Shown: positions 1-13,224, numbered from the stretch's first letter. The stretch: DNA of 64,000 nt from an uncultured Pelagibacteraceae bacterium (GCA_902532565.1 CACAIR010000001.1:1-64000); one strand, 5' to 3'. The notes: a model not told the origin generated them from the sequence alone. Made by a program: numbers and translations.

Positions 1-425
1 ATAGTCTGCATTTCTTTTGTTTTTTTAATTTCATTGTTGAAATCACTAAAAATCAGTAAATCTTTATTTTTATTTTTTTCTGTAATTAATGATGCAACAC
101 TTAATCTCTTTTCAGTTTTATTTAATTTTCTTCTTTTATAGGCAAGTTGACCTTTGGGTCCGTGGGCTATACCACCACCGACAAAAATAGGTGCTTTCTT
201 ACTTGCATGTCTCGCCCCACCAGTTCCTTTTTGTGCATATATTTTTGAAGTTGGACCAGAAACCTCATTTTGTTGTTTAGTTTTTGCGTGTCTTCCTTTG
301 TAATTAGCATTTGTTTTGTACAAAACACTATTAACTAATTTTTTATTTATTTTTGCTGAAAAAATTTTATCAAGAACCTCAATAGAACCTTTTTTTCCAT
401 CCAAATTTAACTTATCTAATTTCAT
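1..425 (-). CDS. rplD: 50S ribosomal protein L4, 3' end cut by the window edge
   Basis: About 141 N-terminal codons are visible, starting with ATG at 425-423; the C-terminus lies beyond base 1. L4 is a large-subunit protein whose internal loop lines the exit tunnel. The loop signature is readable (GTGGARHASKKAPIFVGGG, then HGPKG). The start codon overlaps the TAA of rplC by one base (TAATG), so translation is probably coupled. The order rpsJ-rplC-rplD is the standard start of the S10 operon. Confidence 0.95.
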   Translation of the reverse strand, partial: MKLDKLNLDGKKGSIEVLDKIFSAKINKKLVNSVLYKTNANYKGRHAKTKQQNEVSGPTSKIYAQKGTGGARHASKKAPIFVGGGIAHGPKGQLAYKRRKLNKTEKRLSVASLITEKNKNKDLLIFSDFNNEIKKTKEMQT

Positions 426-1135
426 TATTTTTTCTTTTTATCTGGAGTTTTTTTGGCTAGCTCTGCAGCTTTTATTTTTTCATCAATTGTTAGTTTGTTA
501 ATGTTTTTTACTGACTTTTTAACCAAAATTTCAGTATTTTTAGCGCCTGGAATTGAGCCTTTTAAGTAAAGTAACTCATTTTCTACATCTGTTTTAATAA
601 TTTCGATATTTTGCATAGTTCTAAGTTTATCACCCATGTGACCTGCCATTTTTTTTCCTTTAAACACTTTACCAGGATCTTGTCTTTGACCAGTAGATCC
701 ATGAGATCTATGTGAAACAGAAACACCATGAGTAGCTCTTAAGCCTCCGAAATTATGTCTTTTCATAGCTCCAGCAAAACCTTTACCAATTGTTTTTGAA
801 CGGGTGTCTACAAATTTAGTATCTTTAAATATTTCTAATCCAAATTCGTTACCCTCTTTATAATCATCTATATTTTCAATTCTAAATTCTTTTAATTTTC
901 TCTTTGCTTCTGTATTTTTTTTAGCAAAATAACCTTTCATTGCTTTAGTAAGTTTAGAGTTTTTAATCTTTCCATAACCTAATTGAACAGCGCTGTATCC
1001 TCTTTTTTCTTTATCTATCACGTGAATAACTCTAGCTTTTTCCATCTTTAAAACAGTTACAGGAACCAATTGACCAGTTTTATAAAATTCTCGGGTCATA
1101 CCTATTTTTTTTCCAATTAAAGCAATCTCATTCAT
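425..1135 (-). CDS. rplC: 50S ribosomal protein L3
   Basis: 236 residues, longer than the roughly 210 of E. coli L3; the extra length is a C-terminal tail ending in a lysine run (PDKKKK). L3 is an early-assembly large-subunit protein reaching the peptidyl transferase centre. Visible landmarks are GKGFAGAMKRHNFGG (about 117-131) and GQRQDPGKVFKGKKMAGHMG; the glutamine in GQRQDPG is where PrmB methylates L3 in other bacteria. It lies two bases after rpsJ and overlaps rplD by one base. Confidence 0.97.
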   Translation of the reverse strand: MNEIALIGKKIGMTREFYKTGQLVPVTVLKMEKARVIHVIDKEKRGYSAVQLGYGKIKNSKLTKAMKGYFAKKNTEAKRKLKEFRIENIDDYKEGNEFGLEIFKDTKFVDTRSKTIGKGFAGAMKRHNFGGLRATHGVSVSHRSHGSTGQRQDPGKVFKGKKMAGHMGDKLRTMQNIEIIKTDVENELLYLKGSIPGAKNTEILVKKSVKNINKLTIDEKIKAAELAKKTPDKKKK

Positions 1136-1137
1136 AA

Positions 1138-1446
1138 TTAAATCTTAATCTCCACATCAACGCCAGAAGCTAAATCTAATTTCATTAATGCCTCAACAGT
1201 TTGTGGTGTTGGTTCAACTATATCTATTAATCTTTTATGAGTCCTCGACTCAAATTGTTCTCTACTTTTTTTATCAATATGAGGTGAACGTAAAACAGTG
1301 TATCTCTCAATTTTAGTTGGTAAAGGTATTGGTCCTTTAATTGTTGCTCCAGTTCTTTTAACAGTGTTTACAATTTCCTCAGTGGAAGCATCTAAAATCT
1401 TGTTATCATAGGCTCTTAATTTTATTCTTATATTTTGTTTTTCCAT
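1138..1446 (-). CDS. rpsJ: 30S ribosomal protein S10
   Basis: 102 residues, the normal family length. S10 belongs to the 30S head and is also NusE, the partner of NusB and NusG in transcription antitermination. Recognised by [13 protein letters not shown] at the N-terminus and [29 protein letters not shown] in the middle. It follows fusA by two bases with no tuf between them, so the str and S10 clusters are fused here and the only tuf in the window is at 15693-16883. Confidence 0.97.
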   Translation of the reverse strand: MEKQNIRIKLRAYDNKILDASTEEIVNTVKRTGATIKGPIPLPTKIERYTVLRSPHIDKKSREQFESRTHKRLIDIVEPTPQTVEALMKLDLASGVDVEIKI

Positions 1447-1448
1447 AA

Positions 1449-3527
1449 TTAACCTGCAATCTTTTTAGTTACTTCGTCCTGGACATTTTGAGGTACTTTT
1501 GAATAATGATCAAAAAACATAGAATATTGTGCTCGACCTTGAGACATAGATCTTAAATTATTAATATACCCAAACATGTTAGCTAAAGGAACCATGGCAG
1601 TAATAACTGTTGCGTTTCCCCTTTGCTCTTGAGTGCTAATTTGACCTCTTCTACTATTCAAATCCCCTATCACGTCACCCATATAATCTTCTGGAGTGAC
1701 TACTTCAACTCTCATTACAGGTTCTAATAATTTTAAAGTACCTTTCGTACATGCTTCTTTAAAGCAAGCTCTACTAGCAAGTTCAAAGGCAAGCACACTT
1801 GAGTCTACATCATGATGTAATCCATCTAAAATAGTAACTTTATAATCTATCATTGGAAAACCAGCTAATATTCCAGTATCAGAAACAGTCTCGATTCCCT
1901 TTTCAACTCCTGGTATGAATTCTTTTGGTATAGCACCTCCTTTTATCTTGCTTTCTACAGATCTACCTGCACCTGGTTCTTGAGGCTCTACTAACAGCTT
2001 AACTTTTGCAAACTGTCCTGCACCACCACTTTGTTTTTTGTGAATATACTCAACCTCAGATGCTTTTTCCAATGTTTCTCTGTAAGCAACTTGAGGTGCT
2101 CCTACATTTGCTTCTACTTTAAATTCCCTTTTCATTCTATCTACAATTATGTCTAAGTGTAGTTCTCCCATACCTTTAATAATTGTTTGTCCCGACTCTT
2201 CATCAGATGTAACTCTAAATGAAGGATCCTCTTTAGCTAACCTACCTAGAGCTTCACCCATCTTTTCTTGGTCAGCTTTTGTTTTTGGTTCTACTGCAAT
2301 CTCGATTACTGGATCTGGAAATTCCATTGGTTCTAATAAAACAGGTTTTTCCTCATCACATAAAGTATGACCGGTTATAGTATATTTCAGTCCTGCTAAT
2401 GCTACAATATCACCTGCATTCGCTTCTTTGATATCCTCTCGAGAGTTAGCATGCATTAAAAGCATTCTTCCAACTCTTTCTTCTTTTTCTTTAGAAGAAT
2501 TATAAATGCCAGTGCCTGTTTTTATCGTGCCTGAATAAACTCTAATAAATGTGAGTGAACCAACAAATGGGTCATTAGCAACTTTAAATGCTAATGCAGA
2601 AAAACCTGCTCGATCTTCAAATTTCATTTCTAATTCATCTTCAGATCCTGGTTTTGTACCTTTTATAGAGCCAATATCTATAGGACTAGGTAAATAATTT
2701 ATAACAGCATCAAGTAAAGGCTGAACACCTTTATTTTTAAAAGCTGAGCCAGTTAAAATTGGTACAAAACTAAAATTCAAAGTACCTTTTCTAATGCAAC
2801 TTATTAGGTCTTCTTCTTTAATCTCATCACCATTCAAATAAGCTTCCATTAGCTTTTCATCTTGTTCAACTGCCATTTCAACTAACTCTGTTCTATATTT
2901 TTCAGATATTTCTTTTAATTCATCAGGAATATCTTTGTACTCCCACTCAGCTCCTAGGGCTTCATTTTTCCAAACTTGTGCTTTCATTTTAACTAAATCA
3001 ACAACACCAGTTAATGAAGCTTCGATTCCTATAGGAACTTGAATAACCATTGGTTTTGCACCCAATCTATCTTTAATCATATCAACACATCTAAAAAAAT
3101 CAGCACCTGTTCTGTCTAATTTATTTACAAAACAAATTCTTGGAACTTTATATTTATCAGCCTGTCTCCAAACTGTTTCTGATTGTGGTTCTACTCCTGC
3201 AACTCCATCAAATACTGCAACAGCTCCATCTAAAACTTTAAGTGATCTTTCTACTTCGATAGTAAAATCTACATGGCCAGGTGTATCAATAATATTTATT
3301 CTATGATCTTGCCAGAAACAAGTGGTGGCTGCTGAAGTAATTGTAATACCTCTCTCTTGTTCTTGCTCCATCCAATCCATAGTTGCAGCACCATCATGAA
3401 CTTCTCCTATTTTATGACTCTTACCTGTATAATATAAAACTCTTTCAGTGGTAGTTGTTTTACCAGCATCAATATGTGCCATAATCCCTATGTTTCTGTA
3501 TTTATCTAAAGTGTGAGTTCTGGCCAT
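1449..3527 (-). CDS. fusA: Translation elongation factor G
   Basis: 692 residues, normal for EF-G, the GTPase that drives tRNA and mRNA translocation. The G domain is intact: AHIDAGKTT (17-25), switch I around [15 protein letters not shown] and NKLD. Domains II to V follow, with domain IV recognisable by [15 protein letters not shown] and [11 protein letters not shown]. It sits six bases after rpsG and two before rpsJ on the same strand, so it is expressed with the str cluster. Confidence 0.98.
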   Translation of the reverse strand: MARTHTLDKYRNIGIMAHIDAGKTTTTERVLYYTGKSHKIGEVHDGAATMDWMEQEQERGITITSAATTCFWQDHRINIIDTPGHVDFTIEVERSLKVLDGAVAVFDGVAGVEPQSETVWRQADKYKVPRICFVNKLDRTGADFFRCVDMIKDRLGAKPMVIQVPIGIEASLTGVVDLVKMKAQVWKNEALGAEWEYKDIPDELKEISEKYRTELVEMAVEQDEKLMEAYLNGDEIKEEDLISCIRKGTLNFSFVPILTGSAFKNKGVQPLLDAVINYLPSPIDIGSIKGTKPGSEDELEMKFEDRAGFSALAFKVANDPFVGSLTFIRVYSGTIKTGTGIYNSSKEKEERVGRMLLMHANSREDIKEANAGDIVALAGLKYTITGHTLCDEEKPVLLEPMEFPDPVIEIAVEPKTKADQEKMGEALGRLAKEDPSFRVTSDEESGQTIIKGMGELHLDIIVDRMKREFKVEANVGAPQVAYRETLEKASEVEYIHKKQSGGAGQFAKVKLLVEPQEPGAGRSVESKIKGGAIPKEFIPGVEKGIETVSDTGILAGFPMIDYKVTILDGLHHDVDSSVLAFELASRACFKEACTKGTLKLLEPVMRVEVVTPEDYMGDVIGDLNSRRGQISTQEQRGNATVITAMVPLANMFGYINNLRSMSQGRAQYSMFFDHYSKVPQNVQDEVTKKIAG

Positions 3528-3533
3528 ATTTAT

Positions 3534-4004
3534 CTACCACCTAAAATGTGCAAAGGCTTTATTTGATTCAGCCATCTTATGTACATCCTCTCTTTTTTTT
3601 ACTGCAGCACCTTTTTTTTCATAAGCATCGTAAAGTTCATTAAAAATTTTATCAGACATGTGTTTATCTTTTCTTTTTCTTGCTGAGTCTACTAACCATC
3701 TAATAGCTAAAGCTTGAGCTCTTTTACTTTTAACCTCCACTGGAACTTGATATGTGGCACCACCAACTCTTCTAGATCTAACTTCTACAGTTGGTTTAAT
3801 ATTGTTGATTGCCTCATTAAATATATTAATTGGTTCATCTTTTGATTTTGTTTTAATTTTTTCTATTGCATCATAAACTATTTTTGCAGCAACTCCTCTT
3901 TTACCATCAAACATAATATTATTTATTAATTTTGGAATTATAGTTGATTTAAACTTCGGATCTGGAATGATATTTTTTTTGGGTTGAGTTTTTTTTCTAG
4001 ACAT
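3534..4004 (-). CDS. rpsG: 30S ribosomal protein S7
   Basis: 156 residues, full length. S7 nucleates assembly of the 30S head and contacts the E site. Landmarks are NNIMFDGKRGVAAKIVYDA, VEVRSRRVGGATYQVPVEV and the C-terminal NKAFAHFRW. It follows rpsL by three bases and precedes fusA by six, the standard str operon order. Confidence 0.98.
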   Translation of the reverse strand: MSRKKTQPKKNIIPDPKFKSTIIPKLINNIMFDGKRGVAAKIVYDAIEKIKTKSKDEPINIFNEAINNIKPTVEVRSRRVGGATYQVPVEVKSKRAQALAIRWLVDSARKRKDKHMSDKIFNELYDAYEKKGAAVKKREDVHKMAESNKAFAHFRW

Positions 4005-4007
4005 AAA

Positions 4008-4379
4008 TTATTTACCTTTTTTTGTTCCGTATAAAGATCTTCTTTTTTTTCTATTAGCAACACCTTGTGTATCTAGATTGCCCCTTAAAATATGATACCG
4101 AACACCAGGTAAATCTTTAACTCTTCCGCCTCGAATTAATACAACTGAGTGTTCTTGTAAGTTATGCCCTTCACCAGGAATATAAGCTGTAACTTCAAAA
4201 CCATTAGATAATCTAACTCTAGCTACTTTTCTAAGTGCTGAGTTTGGTTTTTTTGGAGTAGTTGTATAAACTTTTACACAAACACCCCTTTTTAATGGTT
4301 GTTTTTGAAGAGCTGGAACTTTATTCCTTTTACTTTGTTTAACTCGTTTTTTTTTAAGTAACTGGTTAATAGTCGGCAT
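4008..4379 (-). CDS. rpsL: 30S ribosomal protein S12
   Basis: 123 residues, full length; S12 sits at the decoding centre. The highly conserved segments [18 protein letters not shown] and [26 protein letters not shown] are present. In the first, the lysine that mutates to streptomycin resistance in other bacteria (Lys43 by usual numbering) is unchanged. It is the first gene of the str cluster and has a good promoter candidate about 110 bases upstream. Confidence 0.98.
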   Translation of the reverse strand: MPTINQLLKKKRVKQSKRNKVPALQKQPLKRGVCVKVYTTTPKKPNSALRKVARVRLSNGFEVTAYIPGEGHNLQEHSVVLIRGGRVKDLPGVRYHILRGNLDTQGVANRKKRRSLYGTKKGK

Positions 4380-4445
4380 AATTATTATATTTATTTTATT
4401 AATGTTTTTGAGAGAAATAACTGACAGGTTATTTAAGGCAGCGTT

Positions 4446-4466
4446 TAGTGTCTACGAATAACACTA
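4446..4466 (-). other. Small hairpin in the rpsL leader
   Basis: TAGTGT and ACACTA form a 6-bp stem with a 9-base loop inside the predicted rpsL leader. It has no T run and is not a terminator. It could be a processing or regulatory hairpin of the ribosomal-protein leader, but nothing in one sequence proves this. Confidence 0.3.
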
Positions 4467-4488
4467 CATTCCAACCAAAAACATCGCC

Positions 4489-4516
4489 AAAATACTAATT
4501 AATTTAACTTTGTCAA
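4489..4516 (-). promoter_or_regulatory. Probable sigma-70-type promoter of the str/S10 cluster
   Basis: Read on the minus strand there is a perfect -35 box TTGACA (4516-4511), a 16-base spacer and a -10-like TATTTT (4494-4489). It lies between the end of rpoC and rpsL and would give a leader of about 100 bases. No terminator is visible after rpoC, so read-through from the rpo block is also possible. Confidence 0.6.
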
Positions 4517-4545
4517 ACTAAAACTAATGATTGAAAGGTATAATT

Positions 4546-7500
4546 TTATTGATTTACAGGGGTTTCTGAAGCTTCAATTTTATCCTGTTCTGACAAGAAT
4601 TGATTATCATCTTCAATAGCTTTTTTGTTCCATTTATTCTTAATATTACCTGTTCCAGCTGGCACTAATCTACCAACAATGACATTTTCTTTTAATCCAT
4701 TTAATGGATCTACTTTACCTTTTATTGCAGCATCAGTTAAAACTCTTGTTGTTTCTTGAAAAGAAGCTGCTGAAATAAACGACTCTGTTTGTAGTGAAGC
4801 TTTAGTAATACCCATTAAAACTCGTTCTCCGACAGCTGTTGTTTTATTTTCTGCTCTCAATTTTTCATTCATGTTATCAAACTTAATTCTATCAACAATT
4901 TCACCTGGTAAATAAGATGAGTCACCTGATGACTTAACCTCAACCTTTTTTAACATCTGTCTTAATATAGTTTCGATGTGTTTATCGTTTATTATTACAC
5001 CTTGAAGTCTATAAACTTCCTGAACTTGGTTTACAAAATATTCTGTTAAATCTTTAATACCCATTATTCTTAAAATATCATGAGGTAAAGGTTGACCATC
5101 TAATAGATATTCACCTTTTTTAATTCTTTCACCCTGATTAAAATTAATATGCTTTCCTTTTGGAATTAAATAATTAGATGGTTCACTACCATCCTCAGGA
5201 ACTATAGAAATTTTTTGTTTTCCTCTTACTTCTTTACCAAAAATAACTTGACCATCATTTTCTGCAATTATAGCACTATCTTTTGCTTTTCTTGCTTCAA
5301 ATAATTCTGCAACTCTTGGAAGACCACCTGTTATATCTTTAGTCTTAGTTGTTTCTTTTGGAAGTCTTGCAATTACATCACCAGCAGATACTTTTTGTCC
5401 ATCTTTAACTGATAAAATTGAGTCAGGCACTAAGTAATATCTTGCTTCATTATCATCTGCTTTTTTAATTACATTTCCTTTTTCGTCCCTAAGAGTTATT
5501 CTCGGTTTTAAATCAGTGCTTTTAGATTGCGATCTCCAATCAATTACTGATTTAGATGATATTCCAGTTGCGTCATCTGTTGTTTCTTGAATTGAAATAC
5601 CATCAATTAAATCAACAAAACTAGTTATACCACTTTTTTCCGCAATAACAGGTGTAGTGTAAGGATCCCATTCACAAATTTTTGTATTTGCTTTAACTTT
5701 GTCCTCATTCTTGAAAAATAATTTTGATCCGTAAGCAACTTTATATACAGCAACTTGAACTCCATTATCGTCCTCAATAGATAGTTGTGTATTTCTTCCC
5801 ATAACAATTAAATTTTTCTTTGAGTCCTCTAAAATATTCGAATTAATAATTTTTAAAGTTCCCTCATTTTTAGTAACTATTTGAGATTCTTGTTTAACTG
5901 ATGCAGTACCACCAACATGGAACGTTCTCATTGTTAATTGTGTGCCTGGTTCACCAATTGATTGAGCAGAAATCATGCCTATCGCTTCACCAACATGTAC
6001 CATTTTACCTCTAGACAAATCTCTTCCATAGCAAGTAGCACAAACTCCTTCTTTAGAACTGCATGTCATTACTGAAAATACTTTTATTGATTTAATGCCA
6101 GCAGCATCAATTTTATCGCAAGCAGCCTCATCTATCATAGATAATTTTTTTATTATGACTTCACCAGTAATTGGATTTTTTACATCTGCAGCAGTTACTC
6201 GTCCTAAAGCTCTTTCAGATAAGCTCACAACAACATTACCACCTTCTAAAATTTCTGATAATTCAATAAATCCTGGTGTTTCACAATTTACCTTGGTTAT
6301 AGTTAAATCCTGTGCAACATCACAAAGTCTTCTTGTTAAATATCCAGAACTCGCTGTTTTTAAAGCAGTATCAGCAAGACCTTTTCTAGCTCCGTGAGTT
6401 GAATTAAAATATTCAAGAGCAGTTAATCCCTCTTTGAAATTTGATGTAATAGGACTTTCAATAATTTCTCCAGATGGCTTAGCAATTAGTCCTCTCATAC
6501 CAGCTAATTGTTTCATTTGAGCAGCTGATCCTCTGGCTCCACTATCTGCCATCATAAATACTGAATTTATTTTTAATCCATCAGGTGTTTTTTCTGTTGC
6601 TGAAATACCCTTCATCATTTCGCCAGCAACTTTATCTGTACATTTTGACCAAGCATCTACAACTTTATTATATTTTTCACCCCTAGTAATTAAGCCCTCA
6701 GAGTATTGTGTCTCATAATCAGCTATCAATTTTTTAGTATCGTCAATTAGTTGTGTTTTACTCTCTGGAATAACAAGATCATCTTTTCCAAATGAAATTC
6801 CAGCTTTAAATGCATGTTTGAAACCTAAATCTTTTAATTTGTCACAGAAAATAACTGTAGTTTTTTGTCCACAAAATCTAAATACAATGTCAATTACTTC
6901 AGAAACAACTTTTTTGGGTAATAATCTATCAACTAAAGAAAACTTAATATCTTTATTTTTTGGCAATAGGTTTGCTAATAAAAATCTTCCAGCTGTAGAT
7001 GTATATTTCTCTAATTTTTTATTTCCCTTTTCATCAACAGTCTCAAATCTTGAAATTATCGTACTATGAACCTTTATTTGCCCTGATGATAAAGCAAATT
7101 CAATTTGATCTGCATCAGTAAAATAACCCGCAGATTTATCTGTTAATGGTTCTTGAGATAAATAATAAATACCTAAAATCATATCTTGACTAGGTACAAT
7201 GATTGGTTTTCCATTTGATGGTGATAAGATATTATTAGTTGAAAGCATTAAAATTCTTGCTTCCAATTGTGCTTCCAAACTTAATGGAACATGAACAGCC
7301 ATTTGGTCTCCATCAAAATCAGCATTAAAAGCAGCACAAGTTAATGGGTGTAATTCAATAGCATCACCTTCTATTAATTTTGGTTCAAAAGCTTGTACAC
7401 CAAGTCTATGTAATGTAGGTGCCCTATTTAATAATACTGGGTGCTCTCTAACTATTAATTCAAGTGCGTCCCAAACTGCATTTGTTTCTTTTTCAACTAA

Positions 7501-8709
7501 CTTTTTTGCCTGTTTAATTGTTGAAGCTAAACCTAATTTATTTAATCTGGCGTAAAGGAATGGTTTAAATAATTCTAATGCCATTTTTTTTGGAAGACCG
7601 CACTCATGTAATTTTAAGTCTGGTCCAACTACAATTACTGATCTACCAGAATAATCTACACGTTTACCTAATAAATTTTGTCTAAATCTTCCTTGTTTAC
7701 CTTTTAGCATTTCAGCTAATGATTTTAGAGGTCTTTTTCCTGTTCCGGTAATAACTCTACCACGTCTACCATTATCAAATAATGCATCAACTGACTCTTG
7801 AAGCATTCTTTTTTCATTTCTTACGATAATATCAGGTGCTTTTAAGTCCATTAATCTTTTTAGACGGTTATTTCTGTTTATAACTCTTCGATATAAATCG
7901 TTAAGATCTGATGTAGCAAACCTCCCACCATCTAAAGGAACAAGTGGTCTTAATTCTGGAGGAATAACAGGCACGACTGTCATTATCATCCACTCAGGTT
8001 TTTGACCTGTTTCAATAAAAGACTCTATTAATTTCAATCTTTTTATTGCTCTTTCCTCGTTAACTTTGGACTTAGTTTCATTAATATAGCTAACTAAATT
8101 TTTTCTTTCTAAATCAAGATCTAGATTTTTTAACATTTCTAAAACAGCTTCTGCTCCAATACCTGCTGTAAAAGCTTCTTCGCCAAATTCATCCTGATAT
8201 TTAGCTAATTCTTCCTCATTTAAAAGTTGATTTTTTTTCAAACCTGTCAAGCCTGGCTCTATAACTATAAAATTTTCAAAATATAAAACTCGTTCTATTT
8301 CTTTTAGTTTCATATCAACTGTTAGGGCAATTCTGCTTGGCAAAGATTTTAAAAACCATATATGTGCTACTGGTGTTGCAAGATTAATGTGTCCCATTCT
8401 TTCTCTTCTCACATTAGATTTTGTTACTTCAACCCCACACTTTTCACAAATAATACCTCTAAATTTCATACGTTTATATTTTCCACATAAACATTCATAA
8501 TCCTTGATTGGTCCAAAAATTCTTGCACAAAACAAACCATCCTTTTCAGGTCTAAAAGTTCTGTAATTTATAGTCTCTGGTTTTTTTATTTCACCATATG
8601 TCCATGATTTTATTTTTTCAGGACTTGCTAAAGAAATTTTAATACTATTAAAATTTTGAGCTTCTGATATTTCTGAATTTTTAAATAGATCTGTTAATTC
8701 TTTTTTCAT
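4546..8709 (-). CDS. rpoC: RNA polymerase beta' subunit
   Basis: 1387 residues, a normal proteobacterial length. The catalytic magnesium loop [12 protein letters not shown] is intact. The N-terminal zinc ribbon ([24 protein letters not shown], about 70-93) and the second cysteine cluster ([15 protein letters not shown]) are both present. The bridge-helix and trigger-loop region follows around [17 protein letters not shown]. It lies two bases after rpoB and is the last gene of the block transcribed from tRNA-Tyr. Confidence 0.98.
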   Translation of the reverse strand: MKKELTDLFKNSEISEAQNFNSIKISLASPEKIKSWTYGEIKKPETINYRTFRPEKDGLFCARIFGPIKDYECLCGKYKRMKFRGIICEKCGVEVTKSNVRRERMGHINLATPVAHIWFLKSLPSRIALTVDMKLKEIERVLYFENFIVIEPGLTGLKKNQLLNEEELAKYQDEFGEEAFTAGIGAEAVLEMLKNLDLDLERKNLVSYINETKSKVNEERAIKRLKLIESFIETGQKPEWMIMTVVPVIPPELRPLVPLDGGRFATSDLNDLYRRVINRNNRLKRLMDLKAPDIIVRNEKRMLQESVDALFDNGRRGRVITGTGKRPLKSLAEMLKGKQGRFRQNLLGKRVDYSGRSVIVVGPDLKLHECGLPKKMALELFKPFLYARLNKLGLASTIKQAKKLVEKETNAVWDALELIVREHPVLLNRAPTLHRLGVQAFEPKLIEGDAIELHPLTCAAFNADFDGDQMAVHVPLSLEAQLEARILMLSTNNILSPSNGKPIIVPSQDMILGIYYLSQEPLTDKSAGYFTDADQIEFALSSGQIKVHSTIISRFETVDEKGNKKLEKYTSTAGRFLLANLLPKNKDIKFSLVDRLLPKKVVSEVIDIVFRFCGQKTTVIFCDKLKDLGFKHAFKAGISFGKDDLVIPESKTQLIDDTKKLIADYETQYSEGLITRGEKYNKVVDAWSKCTDKVAGEMMKGISATEKTPDGLKINSVFMMADSGARGSAAQMKQLAGMRGLIAKPSGEIIESPITSNFKEGLTALEYFNSTHGARKGLADTALKTASSGYLTRRLCDVAQDLTITKVNCETPGFIELSEILEGGNVVVSLSERALGRVTAADVKNPITGEVIIKKLSMIDEAACDKIDAAGIKSIKVFSVMTCSSKEGVCATCYGRDLSRGKMVHVGEAIGMISAQSIGEPGTQLTMRTFHVGGTASVKQESQIVTKNEGTLKIINSNILEDSKKNLIVMGRNTQLSIEDDNGVQVAVYKVAYGSKLFFKNEDKVKANTKICEWDPYTTPVIAEKSGITSFVDLIDGISIQETTDDATGISSKSVIDWRSQSKSTDLKPRITLRDEKGNVIKKADDNEARYYLVPDSILSVKDGQKVSAGDVIARLPKETTKTKDITGGLPRVAELFEARKAKDSAIIAENDGQVIFGKEVRGKQKISIVPEDGSEPSNYLIPKGKHINFNQGERIKKGEYLLDGQPLPHDILRIMGIKDLTEYFVNQVQEVYRLQGVIINDKHIETILRQMLKKVEVKSSGDSSYLPGEIVDRIKFDNMNEKLRAENKTTAVGERVLMGITKASLQTESFISAASFQETTRVLTDAAIKGKVDPLNGLKENVIVGRLVPAGTGNIKNKWNKKAIEDDNQFLSEQDKIEASETPVNQ

Positions 8710-8711
8710 TA

Positions 8712-11700
8712 TTAATTTAGTTCCACATTTAAAGCTAATGATTTAATTTCTTTTACTAATACGTTAAATGACTCTGGTATTCCAGATTCAAAATTTTCTT
8801 CACCTTTAACAATTGTCTCGTAAACTTTTACACGACCAGCAACATCATCTGATTTAACAGTCAAAATTTCCTGAAGAGTATAAGATGCTCCATAAGCTTC
8901 CAAAGCCCAAACTTCCATCTCACCAAATCTTTGTCCACCTAATTGTGCTTTTCCACCTAAAGGTTGTTGTGTAACCAAACTATAAGGTCCTGTTGATCTG
9001 GCATGAATTTTATCTTCTACTAAATGATGAAGTTTAAGCATATAAATAATTCCAACTGTTACTGGTCTATCAAACTGTTCACCTGTTCTTCCATCCCACA
9101 AGTATGTTTGACCAGAGCCAGGTAATTTTGCCAACTCAAGCATGTTTGTAACGTCTTTTTCTTTAGCCCCATCAAATACTGGAGTTGAAATAGGTACACC
9201 GTTTTGTAAATTTTCACATAAATCTCTAAATTCTGTTTTGCTCAATTTTTCAACTTTATCGTTAAAAATTTCCTCTCCATAAACAGATTTTAAAAAATTA
9301 GAAATTTTTTCTGTTTTTTCTATCTTTTTATTATTTTCATTAACTAAATTTTTAACCTCCTCACCAAACTCTTTACAAGCCCAACCCAAATGAGTTTCAA
9401 GAATTTGACCAACATTCATACGACTTGGCACACCAAGTGGATTAAGTACTATATCCACTGGTTTTCCGTCTTCTCTATATGGCATATCTTCAACAGGGAC
9501 AATTTTACTTACTACACCTTTGTTTCCATGCCTTCCTGACATTTTATCTCCTGGTCTTAATCTTCTTTTTATTGCAACAAATACTTTAACCATTTTCATT
9601 ACACTTGGTAACAAATCGTCACCACTTCTTATTTTTAAAACTTTGTCCTCAAATCTTTCAGTTATATCCTGTTTTGCTTTATTATATTGGTCTTTCAATT
9701 GAGATAGGGTTGTCTCATTATTTGCATTACTTACATTTATCTTAAATACATCATTAATTCCTAATTTATTTATTTTATCAAAATCAAGTTTTGTTCCTGA
9801 TTCAAGATCTTTAATTTTTTTAGTAACTGAGGAACCTGATAAAATTTGAGCAACTCTTTGCTTAATACTTCTCTCTAATATTTCTTCTTCAACAATCTTA
9901 TCTTGTTGAACTTGATCAATTTCTGCTCTTTCAATTGTTATTGACCTTTCATCTTTTTCTATACCATGTCTATTAAATACTTTTACATCTACAACTGTAC
10001 CACTACTACCTCTGGACATTCTTAGAGACGTATCAGTAACATCGATAGCTTTTTCGCCAAAAATTGATCTTAGCAATTTTTCTTCAGGTCCAGATGCTGA
10101 GTCACCTTTTGGAGTAACCTTTCCAACTAATATATCTCCTGCATTAACCTCTGCTCCAATATATACAATTCCCGATTCATCTAAATTTTTTAAAGCTTCC
10201 TCATTAACATTTGGTATATCTCTTGTAATTTCCTCTTCACCTAATTTGGTATCTCTGGCCATTATTTCATACTCAACTATATGAACAGATGTAAATACAT
10301 CATCTGTCACACATCTCTCAGAAATTAAAATGGAGTCTTCAAAATTATATCCCTGCCACGGCATAAATGCTACAGTTACATTTTTACCCAAAGCTAGCTC
10401 ACCTAATCTTGTAGACGGCCCATCTGCTATTATATCTCCAGGCTTTACTTTATCACCAACTCTTACTAATGGTCTCTGATTAATACATGTATTTTGATTA
10501 GATCTTTTAAATTTTTGTAAGTTATAAATATCTACACTCGATTTTGTGAAATCAGTTTCCTCAGTTACTTTGACTACTATTCTTTTTCCATCTATTTTAT
10601 CAACTACACCTTCTCTTTTAGCTACGATTGTAACCCCAGAATCTAGTGCTACATCACTTTCTATACCTGTGCCAACTAATGGCGACTCTGGTTTTAATAA
10701 AGGTACTGCCTGTCTCATCATATTCGAACCCATAAGTGCTCTGTTAGCATCATCGTTCTCAAGAAATGGGATTAAAGATGCAGCAACTGAAACAAGTTGC
10801 TTTGGAGATACGTCAATATAATCTATCGTTTCTGGCTTAGATAATAAAAAATTTAAATTTTGTCTACAAGAAACGAGTTCCTCTATAATATTATTATTTT
10901 TATCAATTTTTGTATTTGCTTGAGCGATGGTAAATTTTGTTTCTTCCATTGCGGATAAATACTCAACTTTGTCTTGTACAACACCATCCTTAACTCTTTT
11001 ATATGGACTCTCAATAAAGCCGTATTTATTTATTTTTGCATAAGTTGATAAACTATTTATTAATCCAATATTTGGACCTTCTGGAGTTTCGATTGGACAA
11101 ATTCTTCCATAGTGTGTTGGATGCACATCTCGAACTTCAAAACCTGCTCTTTCTCTCGTTAAACCACCTGGTCCTAGAGCTGAAACTCTTCTTTTATGAG
11201 TAATTTCAGATAAAGGATTTGTTTGATCCATAAATTGAGACAATTGTGAACTCGCAAAAAAATCTTTTAATGAAACCGTCAATGGTTTTGCATTTATTAA
11301 GTCCTGAGGCATAGCAGACTCTACATCAAGAGTAGTCATTTTTTCTTTGATGGCTCTTTCCATTCTGTAAACACCAATTCTTGCTTGATTTTCAACTAAT
11401 TCACCCACTGATCTAACTCTTCTATTGCCTAAATGATCAATATCATCAACTTCATCTTTACCATCCCGTAGATCTAACATTTTGTGAATAATAGCTATAA
11501 TGTCATCATTTCTTAATATAGTAATTTTATCAGAACATTCCTGATTTAATCGAGAGTTCATTTTTACTCTACCAACATCAGAAAGATCATATCTGTCAGA
11601 GCTAAAGAATAAATTATTAAAAATTTGAGTAGCGATTTCTATTGTTGGTGGTTCACCAGGTCTTAACATTTTATAAATCTCTGTAATAGCTTCATCTTTT

Positions 11701-12797
11701 GTATTATTCTTATCGTTTAAAATTGTTGCAAGTAAATAGGGACCTTTGTTAATTGAGTTTGTAACTGAAATTTCTAATGAACTTATATTTGCATCAAGAA
11801 TTTGATTAATTATTGTATCATTTAGTTCGGTACCAATTTTAAATGTTCCATCTTCTTGATCGTTGACTTTTACATCTTTATGAAGAAATTTTCCATATAA
11901 TGAGTCTTTAGAAACTAGAATATCCTTAAGACCTTCATTAGATAATTTTTTTGCATTTAAATAATTAATTTTATCACCTAATTTTATTACAATGTTTCCA
12001 GTTTTTGCATCTATAACTTCCTCTGAAAAATTTTTTGCTTTATAGTTTTCAGGATTAAATTTTGTTTTCCATTTTTCAGTTTTATTATCAAATATAAATT
12101 GTTCTTTATCATAAAATTCATTTACTATTTCAGATTTAGTATAGCCTAGGGCTAGCAGTAATGTAGAAGCTAGAATTTTTTTCTTTCTATCTATTTTAAA
12201 ATATAAAAAATCTTTTATATCAAATTCAAAATCTAACCATGATCCTCTATTAGGAATAACTCTACAATTAAATAAAAGTTTACCGCTTGCATGTGTTTTG
12301 CCCTTATCATGATCAAAAAATACACCTGGACTTCGATGCATTTGATTTACTACCACTCTTTGTACACCATTAGTAATAAACGTACCGCTGCTAGTCATCA
12401 TTGGTACTTCACCCATATAAACTTCTTGTTCTTTTGCTGATAAAATATCTTTTGTATTATTTTCTTGATCTATTTCATAAACAACCAATCTTAATGTACA
12501 TTTTAGCGCAGAGGAATAAGTTAAGCCTCTAGCTATACATTCTTCAACATCAAACTTTGGTTTTTCTAATCTATAAGATACATATTCTAAAGTTGCCTTA
12601 TCATTTAAATCTTCTATTGGAAAAATACTTTTAAAAACTCTATCAAAACCTTTAGTGATTTCTGCTTCAGCATTAAAATGAGTAAGTTCATCGTATGAGT
12701 TTTTTTGTACTTCGATTAGATTTGGTATGGATAAACTTTCTTTTAGTTTTCCAAAATTTTTTCTAATATTCTTTTTTTCAGTAAAAGATATTTGCAT
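8712..12797 (-). CDS. rpoB: RNA polymerase beta subunit
   Basis: 1361 residues, normal for alphaproteobacteria. Landmarks include the rifampicin-region string [22 protein letters not shown], the conserved [25 protein letters not shown] and the C-terminal [13 protein letters not shown]. It forms the catalytic core with RpoC, which begins two bases downstream. Confidence 0.98.
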   Translation of the reverse strand: MQISFTEKKNIRKNFGKLKESLSIPNLIEVQKNSYDELTHFNAEAEITKGFDRVFKSIFPIEDLNDKATLEYVSYRLEKPKFDVEECIARGLTYSSALKCTLRLVVYEIDQENNTKDILSAKEQEVYMGEVPMMTSSGTFITNGVQRVVVNQMHRSPGVFFDHDKGKTHASGKLLFNCRVIPNRGSWLDFEFDIKDFLYFKIDRKKKILASTLLLALGYTKSEIVNEFYDKEQFIFDNKTEKWKTKFNPENYKAKNFSEEVIDAKTGNIVIKLGDKINYLNAKKLSNEGLKDILVSKDSLYGKFLHKDVKVNDQEDGTFKIGTELNDTIINQILDANISSLEISVTNSINKGPYLLATILNDKNNTKDEAITEIYKMLRPGEPPTIEIATQIFNNLFFSSDRYDLSDVGRVKMNSRLNQECSDKITILRNDDIIAIIHKMLDLRDGKDEVDDIDHLGNRRVRSVGELVENQARIGVYRMERAIKEKMTTLDVESAMPQDLINAKPLTVSLKDFFASSQLSQFMDQTNPLSEITHKRRVSALGPGGLTRERAGFEVRDVHPTHYGRICPIETPEGPNIGLINSLSTYAKINKYGFIESPYKRVKDGVVQDKVEYLSAMEETKFTIAQANTKIDKNNNIIEELVSCRQNLNFLLSKPETIDYIDVSPKQLVSVAASLIPFLENDDANRALMGSNMMRQAVPLLKPESPLVGTGIESDVALDSGVTIVAKREGVVDKIDGKRIVVKVTEETDFTKSSVDIYNLQKFKRSNQNTCINQRPLVRVGDKVKPGDIIADGPSTRLGELALGKNVTVAFMPWQGYNFEDSILISERCVTDDVFTSVHIVEYEIMARDTKLGEEEITRDIPNVNEEALKNLDESGIVYIGAEVNAGDILVGKVTPKGDSASGPEEKLLRSIFGEKAIDVTDTSLRMSRGSSGTVVDVKVFNRHGIEKDERSITIERAEIDQVQQDKIVEEEILERSIKQRVAQILSGSSVTKKIKDLESGTKLDFDKINKLGINDVFKINVSNANNETTLSQLKDQYNKAKQDITERFEDKVLKIRSGDDLLPSVMKMVKVFVAIKRRLRPGDKMSGRHGNKGVVSKIVPVEDMPYREDGKPVDIVLNPLGVPSRMNVGQILETHLGWACKEFGEEVKNLVNENNKKIEKTEKISNFLKSVYGEEIFNDKVEKLSKTEFRDLCENLQNGVPISTPVFDGAKEKDVTNMLELAKLPGSGQTYLWDGRTGEQFDRPVTVGIIYMLKLHHLVEDKIHARSTGPYSLVTQQPLGGKAQLGGQRFGEMEVWALEAYGASYTLQEILTVKSDDVAGRVKVYETIVKGEENFESGIPESFNVLVKEIKSLALNVELN

Positions 12798-12811
12798 CTA
12801 TATTTTTAAAA

Positions 12812-12830
12812 CTGATCAATAAATAATCAG
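12812..12830 (-). other. Weak hairpin between rplL and rpoB
   Basis: CTGAT and ATCAG form a 5-bp stem with a 9-base loop in the 56-base spacer between rplL and rpoB. Many bacteria have a partial attenuator at this point that adjusts RNA polymerase to ribosomal-protein output. Here there is no T run, so an attenuator role is only a guess. Confidence 0.2.
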
Positions 12831-12853
12831 CTTATGAATTCTTTCTAATTAAT

Positions 12854-13219
12854 CTATTTCAGTTCTACTTTTGCGCCGGCAGCTTCTAGTTTAGCTTTTA
12901 TTTCTTCAGCCTCTTTTTTTGGAACACCAGCTTTGACCTCTTTGGGTGCGCCCTCAACTAAATCTTTAGCTTCTTTCAATCCTAGTGAAGTTGCTGCTCT
13001 TACTTCTTTAATAACGTTAATTTTTTTATCACCAGCTGATACAAGCATGATTGAAAAATCATCTTTATCTGCTGCTGCTTCGCCACCTGCTGCTGCTGCT
13101 GGAGCCGCTGCGGCCATTGGAGATACACCCCATTTTTCCTCTAATTGTTTTGAAAGATCTGCTGCTTCAGCAACAGTCAAACTTGATAAATCTTCTATAA
13201 TTTTATTTAGGTCAGGCAT
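12854..13219 (-). CDS. rplL: 50S ribosomal protein L7/L12
   Basis: 121 residues. It has an N-terminal dimerisation helix, an alanine-rich hinge (residues about 36-50) and the globular factor-binding domain containing [29 protein letters not shown]7/L12 dimers form the stalk that recruits EF-G and EF-Tu. The gene lies five bases after rplJ, whose product anchors it. Confidence 0.98.
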   Translation of the reverse strand: MPDLNKIIEDLSSLTVAEAADLSKQLEEKWGVSPMAAAAPAAAAGGEAAADKDDFSIMLVSAGDKKINVIKEVRAATSLGLKEAKDLVEGAPKEVKAGVPKKEAEEIKAKLEAAGAKVELK

Positions 13220-13224
13220 ATTGT